NCBI RefSeq assembly: GCF_000949385.2
Contig: NZ_JYKO02000001.1
Location: 2,318,620 to 2,382,619 of the forward strand
DNA: 64,000 nucleotides
From: Pseudomonas sp. LFM046
Lineage (GTDB): Bacteria > Pseudomonadota > Gammaproteobacteria > Pseudomonadales > Pseudomonadaceae
Direction: 5' to 3'
Shown: positions 46,490 to 54,846 of the stretch, one piece after another
How positions within the stretch are numbered: the first letter of the stretch is position 1
Layout of the letters: each line of letters starts with the position of its first letter
Position numbers and translations under genes: made by a program
The notes under the pieces: generated by a model
Seen by the model: only the letters and a program-made list of their open reading frames with translations
Database searches by the model: none
Told to the model about the DNA's origin: nothing

Positions 46490-47719
46490 ATGGATTTCGC
46501 CTATTCCCCGAAGGTCCAGGAACTGCGTGAACGCGTCACCGCATTCATGGACGCCTATGTCTACCCGGCCGAGCCGGTATTCGAGCAGCAGGTTGCCGAG
46601 GGCGACCGTTGGCAGCCCACCGCGATCATGGAAGAGCTGAAGGCCAAGGCGAAGGCCGAGGGGTTGTGGAACCTGTTCCTGCCGGAGTCCGAATACGGCG
46701 CGGGCCTGACCAACATGGAATACGCGCCGCTGGCCGAGATCATGGGCCGCTCCCTGCTGGGGCCGGAGCCCTTCAACTGCTCCGCGCCGGATACCGGCAA
46801 CATGGAAGTGCTGGTGCGCTATGCCAATGAAGAGCAGAAGCGCCGCTGGCTGGAGCCGCTGCTGCGTGGCGAGATCCGCTCTGCGTTCGCCATGACCGAG
46901 CCGGGCGTGGCCTCGTCCGACGCCACCAACATGGAAGCCCGCGCCGTGCGCCAGGGCGACGAGTGGGTGATCAATGGCCGCAAGTGGTGGACCTCCGGTG
47001 CCTGCGACCCGCGTTGCAAGGTGATGATCTTCATGGGCCTGACCAACCCGGACGCGCCGCGCCACCAGCAGCACTCGATGATCCTGGTACCCACCGACGC
47101 CCCCGGCGTGAAGATCGTCCGTCCGCTGCCGGTGTTCGGCTACGACGATGCGCCCCATGGCCACGCCGAAGTGCTGTTCGACAACGTGCGTGTGCCCTAC
47201 GAGAACGTGCTGCTGGGCGAGGGCCGTGGCTTCGAGATCGCCCAGGGCCGCCTCGGCCCGGGCCGTATCCACCACTGCATGCGTTCCATCGGCATGGCTG
47301 AGCGCGCCCTGGAGCTGATGTGCAAGCGCGCCGTCAGCCGCACCGCCTTCGGCAAGCCCCTGGCGCGTCTGGGCGGCAACATCGACAAGATCGCCGACTC
47401 GCGCATGGAAATCGACATGGCCCGCCTGCTGACCCTGAAGGCGGCCTACATGATGGACACCGTGGGCAACAAGGTGGCCAAGAGCGAGATCGCCCAGATC
47501 AAGGTCGTGGCGCCCAATGTTGCCCTGCGGGTGATCGACCGCGCCATCCAGATCCATGGCGGCGCCGGCGTCTCCAACGACTTCCCGCTGGCGTACATGT
47601 ATGCCATGCAGCGCACCCTGCGCCTGGCTGACGGCCCGGACGAAGTGCACCGCGCGGCCATCGGCAAGTACGAGGTCGGCAAGCACGTGCCCAAGGAAAT
47701 GCTGCGCAGCGGTCACTGA
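46490..47719 (+). CDS. acyl-CoA dehydrogenase (ACAD10/11-like)
   Basis: 409 residues, longer than the 375-residue enzyme upstream. The ACAD10/11 subtype is indicated by [58 protein letters not shown] and the C-terminal [18 protein letters not shown]. Mammalian ACAD10/11 relatives are now known to act on 4-hydroxyacyl-CoAs or branched acyl-CoAs, but the substrate of the bacterial form is not fixed. It is monocistronic, divergent from the LysR gene, and followed 11 bases after the stop by an intrinsic terminator. Confidence 0.92.
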   Translation: MDFAYSPKVQELRERVTAFMDAYVYPAEPVFEQQVAEGDRWQPTAIMEELKAKAKAEGLWNLFLPESEYGAGLTNMEYAPLAEIMGRSLLGPEPFNCSAPDTGNMEVLVRYANEEQKRRWLEPLLRGEIRSAFAMTEPGVASSDATNMEARAVRQGDEWVINGRKWWTSGACDPRCKVMIFMGLTNPDAPRHQQHSMILVPTDAPGVKIVRPLPVFGYDDAPHGHAEVLFDNVRVPYENVLLGEGRGFEIAQGRLGPGRIHHCMRSIGMAERALELMCKRAVSRTAFGKPLARLGGNIDKIADSRMEIDMARLLTLKAAYMMDTVGNKVAKSEIAQIKVVAPNVALRVIDRAIQIHGGAGVSNDFPLAYMYAMQRTLRLADGPDEVHRAAIGKYEVGKHVPKEMLRSGH

Positions 47720-47730
47720 TCGCCAGCCAG

Positions 47731-47760
47731 AAAAAAGCCCCGCATTCGCGGGGCTTTTTT
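47731..47760 (+). terminator. intrinsic terminator after the ACAD gene
   Basis: AAAAAAGCCCCGC ATTC GCGGGGCTTTTTT: a perfect stem with a T-run on both strands, so it works in both directions. Confidence 0.92.
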
Positions 47761-47768
47761 GTTGGTTC

Positions 47769-47853
47769 GTAGGGTGGATGTCGCTTTTCACGTCCACCAT
47801 CGGCGCCACCGGGCCATCCGTTGGTGGACGTGAAAAGCGTGATCCACCCTACG
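47769..47853. repeat. palindromic repeat, GTAGGGTGGATGTCGCTTTT family
   Basis: gtagggtggatgtcgcttttcacgtccacc and ggtggacgtgaaaagcgtgatccaccctac, a long imperfect inverted repeat; sister of the 39276-39362 copy. Confidence 0.8.
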
Positions 47854-47857
47854 GACT

Positions 47858-48031
47858 TCACTCGTCCGATTGCGGGTTCCGGGCCCTCAGCCACCCCATC
47901 CGCAGGTGCAACTGGGCGGCGAAGGCGCGGGCGGCCAGTTCCTCCTGGAAGGTCAGGGCGCGAGGTCCCATGCGGACGCGCCAGAATATCCGGCCATTTT
48001 TCTCGAAGGGCTCAATGCGCACTTCATCCAT
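47858..48031 (-). CDS. small protein, 57 residues, overlapping the terC end
   Basis: MDEVRIEPFEKNGRIFWRVR..., with no membrane segment, charged, ending ARNPQSDE. The ATG at 48031 lies 8 bases inside the end of terC and has GGAG 5 bases before it, so the two look translationally coupled. Codon third positions are GC-rich. I recognise no family. Short alternatives exist, but the ribosome site and overlap favour this one. Confidence 0.6.
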   Translation of the reverse strand: MDEVRIEPFEKNGRIFWRVRMGPRALTFQEELAARAFAAQLHLRMGWLRARNPQSDE

Positions 48032-49034
48032 GTTTCTCCAGGTCTCCCGTGCTCTGGGCCGGGCGGTCGCGGGTCTTCAACAAGGAGAGGATCACACCGC
48101 CGGCAAGTAGACCGAAGGTTACGCCAAGGGACAGCAGCGGGGGAATCTTGCCGATGAAGCCGTGCAGGAAAATCTTGCCGCCGATGAAGATCAACACCAG
48201 GGCCAGGGCGTACTTCAGGTAGACGAAGCGGTGCATCAGCGCCGCCAGGGCAAAGTACAGGGCGCGCAGGCCGAGGATGGCGAAGATGTTCGAGGTGTAG
48301 ACGATGAACGGGTCCTGGGTGATGGCGAAGATTGCCGGGACGCTGTCCACCGCGAACACCAGGTCAGCCAGCTCGATCAGCACCAGTGCCAGGAACAGCG
48401 GAGTGGCGTAGAGCAGGGCCTTGCTTTCGCCAACCGGCTTCAGGCGCACGAAGAAATGCGAGCCGTGCAGGTCATCGGTCACGCGGATGTGGCGGCGGAC
48501 GAACTTCAGCACCGGATTCTTCGACAGGTCCGGATGCGCCTCTTCCCGCGCAAAGAGCATCTTCACGCCGGTGAACAACAGGAAGGCACCGAAGACGTAG
48601 AGGATCCAGTCGAACTCCTTCACCAGGGCGCTACCCAGACCGATCATGATGGCGCGCAGCACCACCACGCCGAGGATGCCCCAGAACAGCACGCGGTGCT
48701 GGTAGCGGCGGGGAATGGCGAAGAAGCCGAAGATCATGGCCATGACGAAGACGTTGTCCATCGACAACGACTGTTCGATCAGGAAGCCCGTGTAGAACTC
48801 CAGGGCACTTTGGGCACCCAGTTCGAACCAGACCCAGATACCGAACAGCACGCCCACGCTGAAGTAGCCGCCGTAGAGCAGCAGGCTTTCGCGCATTTCG
48901 ATTTCGTGCTGGTCGCGATGAAGCACCCCGAGGTCGAAGACCAGCAGGGCGAGGACGATGCCGAGGAAGACGAGCCACAACCAGGTGGCGGTGCCGAGGA
49001 AGTCGGCGGTGAGAAAAGCATGTAGAGCTGCCAT
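48024..49034 (-). CDS. TerC/Alx-family integral membrane protein
   Basis: 336 residues with about nine hydrophobic segments. Family features: TWLWLVFLGIVLALLVFDLGVLHRD, QSLSMDNVFVMAMIF, ADLVFAVDSVPAIFAI, and the long helix loop after GVKMLFAREEAHPDLSKN. The acidic-rich SMDN and FAVDS motifs are the metal-binding pair of the family. TerC/Alx proteins are linked to Mn2+ or other metal export and to metalation of exported proteins. A ribosome site (GGAGGGG) lies before the ATG. The upstream 335 bases may hold a structured leader, but no known riboswitch consensus was found. Confidence 0.92.
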   Translation of the reverse strand: MAALHAFLTADFLGTATWLWLVFLGIVLALLVFDLGVLHRDQHEIEMRESLLLYGGYFSVGVLFGIWVWFELGAQSALEFYTGFLIEQSLSMDNVFVMAMIFGFFAIPRRYQHRVLFWGILGVVVLRAIMIGLGSALVKEFDWILYVFGAFLLFTGVKMLFAREEAHPDLSKNPVLKFVRRHIRVTDDLHGSHFFVRLKPVGESKALLYATPLFLALVLIELADLVFAVDSVPAIFAITQDPFIVYTSNIFAILGLRALYFALAALMHRFVYLKYALALVLIFIGGKIFLHGFIGKIPPLLSLGVTFGLLAGGVILSLLKTRDRPAQSTGDLEKHG

Positions 49035-49369
49035 GAGCCCCTCCTTCTGTCGTTATAGAAAGGTGACTCCGACATGGCGGCTGGCAAGCCGTCAGAGGGG
49101 CCCGGCGTCACAGGGAAAAGCCTAACTGTTGGCCGGGGAAAGGAGGAATGGAGCTGCTGTAACAAATCTTTGCCCTTTGTACGAAATCTCCTAGGAACTG
49201 GGCGGATTGTCTGAGCTTTGCGCAGGAACATGCATCCGAGTTCGGCTTGCGGCTGTGCGCTGAAGATCGGCGGGATTTGGATCAGTGGTGGGCCGCAGGG
49301 GGGCGGGCGAGGCAGGCAAGGGGGAGGCGGGTGATGCCCCTCACCCGGGCAGGAGAGGGGCTCGCGGGA
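49035..49369. other. gene-free 335-base gap upstream of terC
   Basis: Contains GC-rich inverted segments upstream of the terC start (for example GGCGGCTGGCAAGCCG at about 49078-49093), which may fold in the leader. I looked for the GGGGAGUA core and the paired loops of the yybP-ykoY manganese riboswitch and found none. The end near 49369 runs into the stop of the next minus-strand gene. Confidence 0.45.
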
Positions 49370-50737
49370 TCAGTACACCCAGACTTCAACGCGGCGATTG
49401 CGGATCCGGCCTTCCTCAGCCGTGTTCGCCGCCACCGGCAATTCATCACCAAGGCCGGTGACCTCGCGCAAGGCAACGCCGCCCTTGGCCAGTTCACGGC
49501 GTACCGCCATGGCCCGCAGCTTGGACAGCAGTGCAGCGCGCTGCGGGTCCGCCTTGGGATCACCGAAGCCCACCAGCACCACCTTCTGCTGCAGCTTGTC
49601 GGTCTTTTTCAGGTAATCCAGCACGCGCTCCACGTCGTGCAGGGCCTTGTTGTCGAGGTTGGCGTTGCCTTCCTGGAAGCGGAAGTTCACCGACAGGCGC
49701 TGAGCTTGGCTGGCGAGTTCGCGGTAGCGGGGCGGCATGTCCGGCTGCGGCTGGACCTTGATTGCCTGCACCTGCTGGGCGACGAAGCCGCTCTGGTCGA
49801 CGATCGCCTGGCCACGCGGGCTCTGGGCGAACTTCACCAGGGCCTTGGCCCAGCGATTCTCCTCGCCCGGCTTGATGTAGAAGAACAGTCGGCGCGACAG
49901 CGGGTAATCCTCGGTGGCAATCAGGTCGGTGCTGGGTGGCATGGCCTGGGATTCGCCATCGGCGATAGCCAGGGCGCGGGCCTTGTTGATCGAGGCGAGG
50001 CCGACGAAGCCGATGCCCTGCGGGTCGGCGCTGACGGCGGCGGACAGCTTGTCGCTGGATTCGAAGCGCTGGGCGCCAGCAGCCAGGCTCTTGCCCTGGC
50101 GGGCGAGCACCAGCTCCTTGAAGGTGTCGTAGGTGCCGGACTGGTCATCGCGGGCGTAGAGATGGATGGCACCGCCTTTGCCGCCGAGCTCTTCCCAGGT
50201 CTTCACCTCACCGGCGAACACTGCGGCCAGCTGGGTGGTGGTCAGCGCACGAAGGGGATTGTCCGGGTGCAGGATGATGGCCAGTCCGTCGATGGCGATC
50301 ACTTGTTCGGCGTGGCGGCTGCGCAGATCGCCGAAGGTCGCAAGGTCATGAACTTCCGCATCCTTGATCGGACGGGAGGACGCGGCGAGGTCGGCGCTGC
50401 CGTCCTTCAGTGCAACGAAACCGGTGGAAGAGCCATGGGCTGCCAGTTCCACCTGCAATTCCTTGCCCTGGGCATCGTGGCCGAGGATGTGCACTTCGTT
50501 CTCGTGATCGCCTGGCGTCTGGTGAACGGCACGCAGGCCTTCCTCTTCGAGCATGCCCTTGACCAGTGCCGGACCCAACTTGGCGCCGACGGTGTTGGAG
50601 CCCTGGATACGCAGGACGGTCTCGGGTTGGGCGGCGAACACCGACCAGGGGAAGGCATAGCAGATGAAACCGAGCAGCAACATGCTGAGGGCATGGCCCC
50701 ACAGGTCCTTGTCGCTGGCGGTCGTGGCGCGCGGCAT
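49370..50737 (-). CDS. PstS-like phosphate-binding protein fused to an OmpA peptidoglycan-binding domain
   Basis: 455 residues. A hydrophobic signal segment (about 14-35, SMLLLGFICYAFPWSVFA) is followed by a PstS-type domain (about 42-320): IQGSNTVGAKLGPALVKGMLE, ALKDGSADLAASSRPI, ARDDQSGTYDTFKELVL. A C-terminal OmpA-like domain (about 340-455, FQEGNANLDNKALHDVERVLDYLKK ... LGDELPVAANTAEEGRIRNRRVEVWVY) would bind peptidoglycan. It may tether phosphate scavenging to the cell wall. A Pho box stands upstream, so PhoB control under phosphate limitation is likely. No pst permease genes are adjacent. Confidence 0.9.
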   Translation of the reverse strand: MPRATTASDKDLWGHALSMLLLGFICYAFPWSVFAAQPETVLRIQGSNTVGAKLGPALVKGMLEEEGLRAVHQTPGDHENEVHILGHDAQGKELQVELAAHGSSTGFVALKDGSADLAASSRPIKDAEVHDLATFGDLRSRHAEQVIAIDGLAIILHPDNPLRALTTTQLAAVFAGEVKTWEELGGKGGAIHLYARDDQSGTYDTFKELVLARQGKSLAAGAQRFESSDKLSAAVSADPQGIGFVGLASINKARALAIADGESQAMPPSTDLIATEDYPLSRRLFFYIKPGEENRWAKALVKFAQSPRGQAIVDQSGFVAQQVQAIKVQPQPDMPPRYRELASQAQRLSVNFRFQEGNANLDNKALHDVERVLDYLKKTDKLQQKVVLVGFGDPKADPQRAALLSKLRAMAVRRELAKGGVALREVTGLGDELPVAANTAEEGRIRNRRVEVWVY

Positions 50738-50792
50738 GGGCAGACACCTTATTCGAGGGAGGAGAAGGGAGCCGCGAGATTAAGTCAGCAGG

Positions 50793-50810
50793 GTGACGGA
50801 GATATGACAG
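50793..50810 (-). promoter_or_regulatory. Pho box upstream of the PstS-OmpA gene
   Basis: Read on the minus strand: CTGTCAT-ATCT-CCGTCAC. The first half matches the PhoB consensus CTGTCAT exactly, the second in five of seven bases. Nine bases further is TTAATC (50783-50778), a fair -10, about 40 bases before the ATG. The spacing fits PhoB-activated promoters. Confidence 0.7.
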
Positions 50811-51012
50811 TAAGCGCTCTGTCCCGCAGCTTCGCGTCTGGATGGGGAAAAATCGCTGGCAGTGGCTTGGCGTTTCCTACGGATCAGTAAGTTCGCTCCT
50901 ACAGCCCGGAAAATCCTGGCGGGGTAGGGTAGCCCGTTGCTGCAGGGCCCCCTCGGAGAGGCCCGCAGCGGCGCTTGTGCGCATTCCCTGAAATCCCTGA
51001 AGGAGTGTTGTG

Positions 51013-51342
51013 ATGAGTGGTTGGTTCGAGCTGCGCAAGAACACGGCAGGCACCTGGCGCCTGCGCTTGAAAGCGGCCGACGCGCAGACCCTGCTGGATA
51101 CCGGTATCTATGAGAGCCGCGCCGCGGCGGAGGAGGCCATCGTCCTGTTCCGCGAAAACAGCAGGCATGACGAGCGCTATACGAGGCGCATCGATTCGAG
51201 CGGCAAGAACTACTTCAAGCTGCGGGCGGCGAACAAGGAGATCATTGCCCGCAGCCACCTGTACGATTCCGAGCAGGCCCTCGAACGGGCCATCGAAACG
51301 ATCAGCCGAGTGGGCGGAACCCAGCAGGTGAAGGAAGCCTGA
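51013..51342 (+). CDS. YegP-family (DUF1508) protein
   Basis: 109 residues with two DUF1508 repeats (about 3-50 and 58-103): GWFELRKNTAGTWRLRLKAADAQTLL and SSGKNYFKLRAANKEIIARSHLYDSEQALERAIETI. Function is unknown. AAGGAG precedes the ATG at 51013; a GTG three bases upstream is less well spaced. The gene stands alone, with an intrinsic terminator 17 bases after it. Confidence 0.9.
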   Translation: MSGWFELRKNTAGTWRLRLKAADAQTLLDTGIYESRAAAEEAIVLFRENSRHDERYTRRIDSSGKNYFKLRAANKEIIARSHLYDSEQALERAIETISRVGGTQQVKEA

Positions 51343-51359
51343 GACAGGCGGTGAATGAA

Positions 51360-51388
51360 AGAAGGCCCATCAGTGATGGGCCTTTTTT
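51360..51388. terminator. bidirectional intrinsic terminator
   Basis: AAGGCCCATCA GT GATGGGCCTT stem with a T-run on the plus strand (TTTTTT), between the convergent yegP-like and xthA genes; the minus side has AAAGAAGG before the stem, a weaker T-run for xthA. Confidence 0.85.
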
Positions 51389-51412
51389 CATACGAGCAGT
51401 TTCAGCGTCGAC

Positions 51413-52225
51413 TCACGCCAACTCCAACCAGATCGGCGCATGGTCCGACGGTTTTTCCATCCCGCGCAATTCGTAGTCGATGCCGGCGTCCTTCAGTCGC
51501 GCCTGCAGCGGCTGGCTGGCGAGGATGACGTCGATGCGCAGTCCGCGCTTGGGGTTGTCCTCGAAGCCGCGGCTGCGGTAGTCGAACCAGCTGAAGCGGT
51601 CGTTCACTTCGGGGTTGAGGTGACGGAAGCTGTCCGCCAGGCCCCAGCTCTTCAGGCGGGCCAGCCATTCACGTTCTTCGGGCAGGAAGCTGCACTTGCC
51701 GGTCTTCAGCCAGCGCTTGCGGTTCTCTTCGCCGATGCCGATGTCGCAGTCTTCCGGCGAGATGTTGATGTCGCCCATCACCACCAGCGGCTGGCTGGGC
51801 TGGAACTGGCTTTCCAGCAGTTGCTGCAGATCGGCGTAGAAGCGCTCCTTGGCCGGGAACTTGACCGGATGATCGCGGTTTTCGCCCTGGGGGAAGTAGC
51901 CGTTCATCACGGTTACCGGGTTGCCCTGGGCATCGGCGAAGGTGCCGTAGATGAAGCGGCGCTGGGCATCCTCTGCATCGCCAGGGAAGCCCTTGGAAAG
52001 CGACAGCGGCTCCTGGCGGGAAAGCAGGGCGACGCCGTAGTGGCCTTTCTGGCCGTGGTAGTGCACGTGATAGCCGAGCTGGCGGATTTCCGCTTCCGGA
52101 AACTGGTCGTCGGAGACCTTGGTTTCCTGCAGGCCGATCACATCCGGCTGGTGCTTGGCGATCAGCGCTTCGAGTTGGTGGGGACGGGCGCGCAGGCCGT
52201 TGATATTGAAAGAAACGATTTTCAT
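51413..52225 (-). CDS. xthA: exodeoxyribonuclease III
   Basis: 270 residues, E. coli-like length (268). Mg and catalytic residues: Asn in [10 protein letters not shown], Glu34 in [48 protein letters not shown], and the C-terminal SDHAPIW. It is the AP endonuclease and 3'-5' exonuclease of base-excision repair. ATG at 52225 with AGGA upstream; longer frames that reach 52399 do not carry the family start. Confidence 0.96.
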   Translation of the reverse strand: MKIVSFNINGLRARPHQLEALIAKHQPDVIGLQETKVSDDQFPEAEIRQLGYHVHYHGQKGHYGVALLSRQEPLSLSKGFPGDAEDAQRRFIYGTFADAQGNPVTVMNGYFPQGENRDHPVKFPAKERFYADLQQLLESQFQPSQPLVVMGDINISPEDCDIGIGEENRKRWLKTGKCSFLPEEREWLARLKSWGLADSFRHLNPEVNDRFSWFDYRSRGFEDNPKRGLRIDVILASQPLQARLKDAGIDYELRGMEKPSDHAPIWLELA

Positions 52226-52413
52226 CGCGGAGGCATCCTGGGAAAAGGTGGATGCTAGCCCATGGCTCGCCATTGAAAAACCTCCCGGACAACGGACAGC
52301 GCTTGGATACTCACTCTTTGAAACCGCGCTGTGGCCGGAGCATGGCCGGGTAAGGGAACTGGTGCTAATTTCCCTCTTGGCCCGACAAACCCATAACAAA
52401 TGAGGTGCCGCGA

Positions 52414-53067
52414 ATGCCCGGTTACATTCCTACTGCGCCGGTCGAGGTGCGCATGCTGGACGGCGGTTATGCCCGCGAAGCGCGCTCGATGCTGTATCAC
52501 GCCTATCGCCATGAACCTACCTTCGCCTACCTGTTCGAGGCCGAGCGCCCCGGATATGAACAGCGGGTACGGGCCACGATACGGGAGCTGGTGCAGCAAC
52601 ATTTCCTGGAAGACTTGCCGGCCATCGGCCTGCTGATCGAGGAGCGCCTGGTGGGAATCGCCCTGATCGCGCCCCCGCAGCGCCGCCTGGATATCACCGA
52701 AAGCTGGGGCTGGCGCCTGCGCATGCTGCTGACGACCGGTTTCCGCTGCACCCGCCGCTACCTCGATTACCACGACGCCGTGCTCGCCTGCCTGCCGCCC
52801 GGCCCGTATCACGTGCTGCCGCTGCTGGGCATTCACCCCGAATTCCAGGGTCGCCACCTCGGCGAGAAACTCTTGGAGGCGCTGCACAATTGGTGCGCCG
52901 AGGACGCCGGTTCCCAGGGCGTGGTGCTGGATACCGGCAATGCACGCTACCTCGACTTCTACAAGCGCCAGGGTTACGAAGAGGTGGGGGAGGTCGCCTT
53001 GGGCCCGTTGGTCGAGCACGTGTTCTTCCATCCCAATCCGCGGCCGGTGATGCAGGCCAGCGGCTGA
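52414..53067 (+). CDS. GNAT-family N-acetyltransferase
   Basis: 217 residues. The acetyl-CoA loop is [21 protein letters not shown] (the Q/RxxGxG/A motif), followed by [24 protein letters not shown]. Substrate unknown. ATG at 52414 with GAGGTG 8 bases upstream. It is upstream of tamA on the same strand with 39 bases between, but functional linkage is unlikely. Confidence 0.88.
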   Translation: MPGYIPTAPVEVRMLDGGYAREARSMLYHAYRHEPTFAYLFEAERPGYEQRVRATIRELVQQHFLEDLPAIGLLIEERLVGIALIAPPQRRLDITESWGWRLRMLLTTGFRCTRRYLDYHDAVLACLPPGPYHVLPLLGIHPEFQGRHLGEKLLEALHNWCAEDAGSQGVVLDTGNARYLDFYKRQGYEEVGEVALGPLVEHVFFHPNPRPVMQASG

Positions 53068-53106
53068 CAGGCTTTTGCGACGGAAGCGGCGGATTGCCGT
53101 GGTAGC

Positions 53107-54846
53107 ATGCCGCGCATGAATTTTTGCCAAGGATTGCGCGGGCCGCTGCTGCTGGCCCTGCTCTGTACAAGCAGTCTGGCGCTGGCCAAGGCCACGCTGG
53201 ATGTGAAGGTCGACCCTGCCAACTCGGCGCTGAAGGCCAATATCGAGGCCTATATCGGTGCCATTGGTGACCGTAATGAAGAGGCCCTGCGACGTTTCCG
53301 GCGTGCCGCCGAGGAACAGGCGCGCCTGGCCGCCCAGGCGTTGGGTTACTACCAGACCGAGATCGACAGCCGCGTCGAAGGCGGCAAGAACCCCTCCCTG
53401 CACCTGCTGGTGGTCCCTGGCGAACCGGTGCGGCTGCGCAAGGTGGATTTGCGCATCGAGGGCGAGGCCAGCGCGCACAAGGGGTTCCGGGTGCCCGAGA
53501 GCAAGGTGCTGAAGCCCGGTGCACAGCTCAACCACGGCGCCTACGAGGATGCCAAGAAACTGATCCAGAACCAGGCGCTGCGCTTCGGCTACTTCGACGG
53601 CCGTTTCACCCGCCAGCGACTGGCTATCGACCCGCGCGCCGGCGTGGCGGACATCGAACTGGTGTATGACAGCGGCCCGCGCTACAGCCTGGGCAAGGTG
53701 AGCTTCGAGGGCGACACGCCGTTCGACCCGGAACTGTTGGCGCGGCTGGTGCCCTTTCCGGCCAACACCCCCTACGACTCGGACCAGGTCGCCAAACTCA
53801 GCCAGAACCTCCAGGCCAGCGGCTACTTCGACGAAGTGCGGGTGGATGCCAGTCCGGTCAAGGACGCCGGCAAGCTGATACCGGTAAAGGTGAAACTGAC
53901 GACGGTCAAGCCGAGTACCGTAGGCCTGGGCGCGGGTTTCTCCACTGACGTCGGCCCCCGTGCGCGGGCCAACTGGACGCGCCACTGGATCAACCCCCAG
54001 GGCCATCGCCTCGGTGCCGAGACCGAGGTGTCGCCGGTGCGGCAGAACGTCGGCACCTGGTACGAGATTCCCCTCGACCCGCCGCTGACCGATACCCTGC
54101 GCTTCACCAGCGGCCTGCAGCGGGAGGACCTGGTGGACGTCGAGAGCCAGCGCTTCACCCTGGGTGGCCAGTGGCAGTCAAAGCTGCCCAATGACTGGCA
54201 GCGCATCGTCTCCCTGCGTTGGGAGCAGGAAACCTTCGACTTCGGCGACGGCAGCGACGATGGCCGCAGCAGCTTCCTGATTCCCGGCATCAGTTATGGC
54301 GTGACCCGCAGCGACAACAAGCTCGATCCCAACCGCGGCTACTCCCTGCAATTCGATGTGCGGGGCGCCAAGGAAGGCATCCTCTCCGACACCGATTTCA
54401 CCTACGCCAGCGCCATGGCCAAGGGTCTCTACACCTTGCCTGGCGGCCATCGCCTGCTGGGCCGGGCCCAGGCCGGCGGTATCGCCACCACCGATTTCGA
54501 CGCCATCCCACCGTCCCTGCGCTTCTTCGCCGGCGGCGACCAGAGTGTGCGCGGCTATGACTACCAGACCCTCTCACCGGAAGACAGCAACGGCAAAAAG
54601 GTGGGCGGCCGCTACCTGCTGGTGGGCAGCGCCGAGTACCAGTACCCCATCACCGACCGCTGGCGCCTGGCCGCCTTCGTCGATCGTGGCAATGCCATGG
54701 ATTCCCTCAACGCAGCGATGAAAACCGGCGCCGGCTTCGGCGTCCGCTGGGTCTCCCCGGTGGGGCCGATCCGCCTCGACCTGGCCAAGGCCCTGGATGA
54801 TCCGGGTGGCTATCGCATCCACTTCTCGATGGGGCCGGAACTGTGA
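53107..54846 (+). CDS. tamA: translocation and assembly module outer-membrane subunit (Omp85 family)
   Basis: 579 residues (E. coli 577). A signal peptide (ending SLALAKA, about 30 residues) is followed by three POTRA domains and a 16-strand barrel. The Omp85 signatures are RFFAGGDQSVRGYDYQTLSP (the lid/RGF-like segment) and the C-terminal VGPIRLDLAKALDDPGGYRIHFSMGPEL. TamA with TamB moves proteins or phospholipids between inner and outer membranes. tamB overlaps by four bases, coupling the two. Starts at 53107 or 53116 are equally possible. Confidence 0.94.
   Translation: MPRMNFCQGLRGPLLLALLCTSSLALAKATLDVKVDPANSALKANIEAYIGAIGDRNEEALRRFRRAAEEQARLAAQALGYYQTEIDSRVEGGKNPSLHLLVVPGEPVRLRKVDLRIEGEASAHKGFRVPESKVLKPGAQLNHGAYEDAKKLIQNQALRFGYFDGRFTRQRLAIDPRAGVADIELVYDSGPRYSLGKVSFEGDTPFDPELLARLVPFPANTPYDSDQVAKLSQNLQASGYFDEVRVDASPVKDAGKLIPVKVKLTTVKPSTVGLGAGFSTDVGPRARANWTRHWINPQGHRLGAETEVSPVRQNVGTWYEIPLDPPLTDTLRFTSGLQREDLVDVESQRFTLGGQWQSKLPNDWQRIVSLRWEQETFDFGDGSDDGRSSFLIPGISYGVTRSDNKLDPNRGYSLQFDVRGAKEGILSDTDFTYASAMAKGLYTLPGGHRLLGRAQAGGIATTDFDAIPPSLRFFAGGDQSVRGYDYQTLSPEDSNGKKVGGRYLLVGSAEYQYPITDRWRLAAFVDRGNAMDSLNAAMKTGAGFGVRWVSPVGPIRLDLAKALDDPGGYRIHFSMGPEL

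Noticed and set aside
49035-49369. yybP-ykoY manganese riboswitch in the terC leader
   Set aside because: The GGGGAGUA core and paired loops of the consensus are not seen, though the region is GC-rich and structured.
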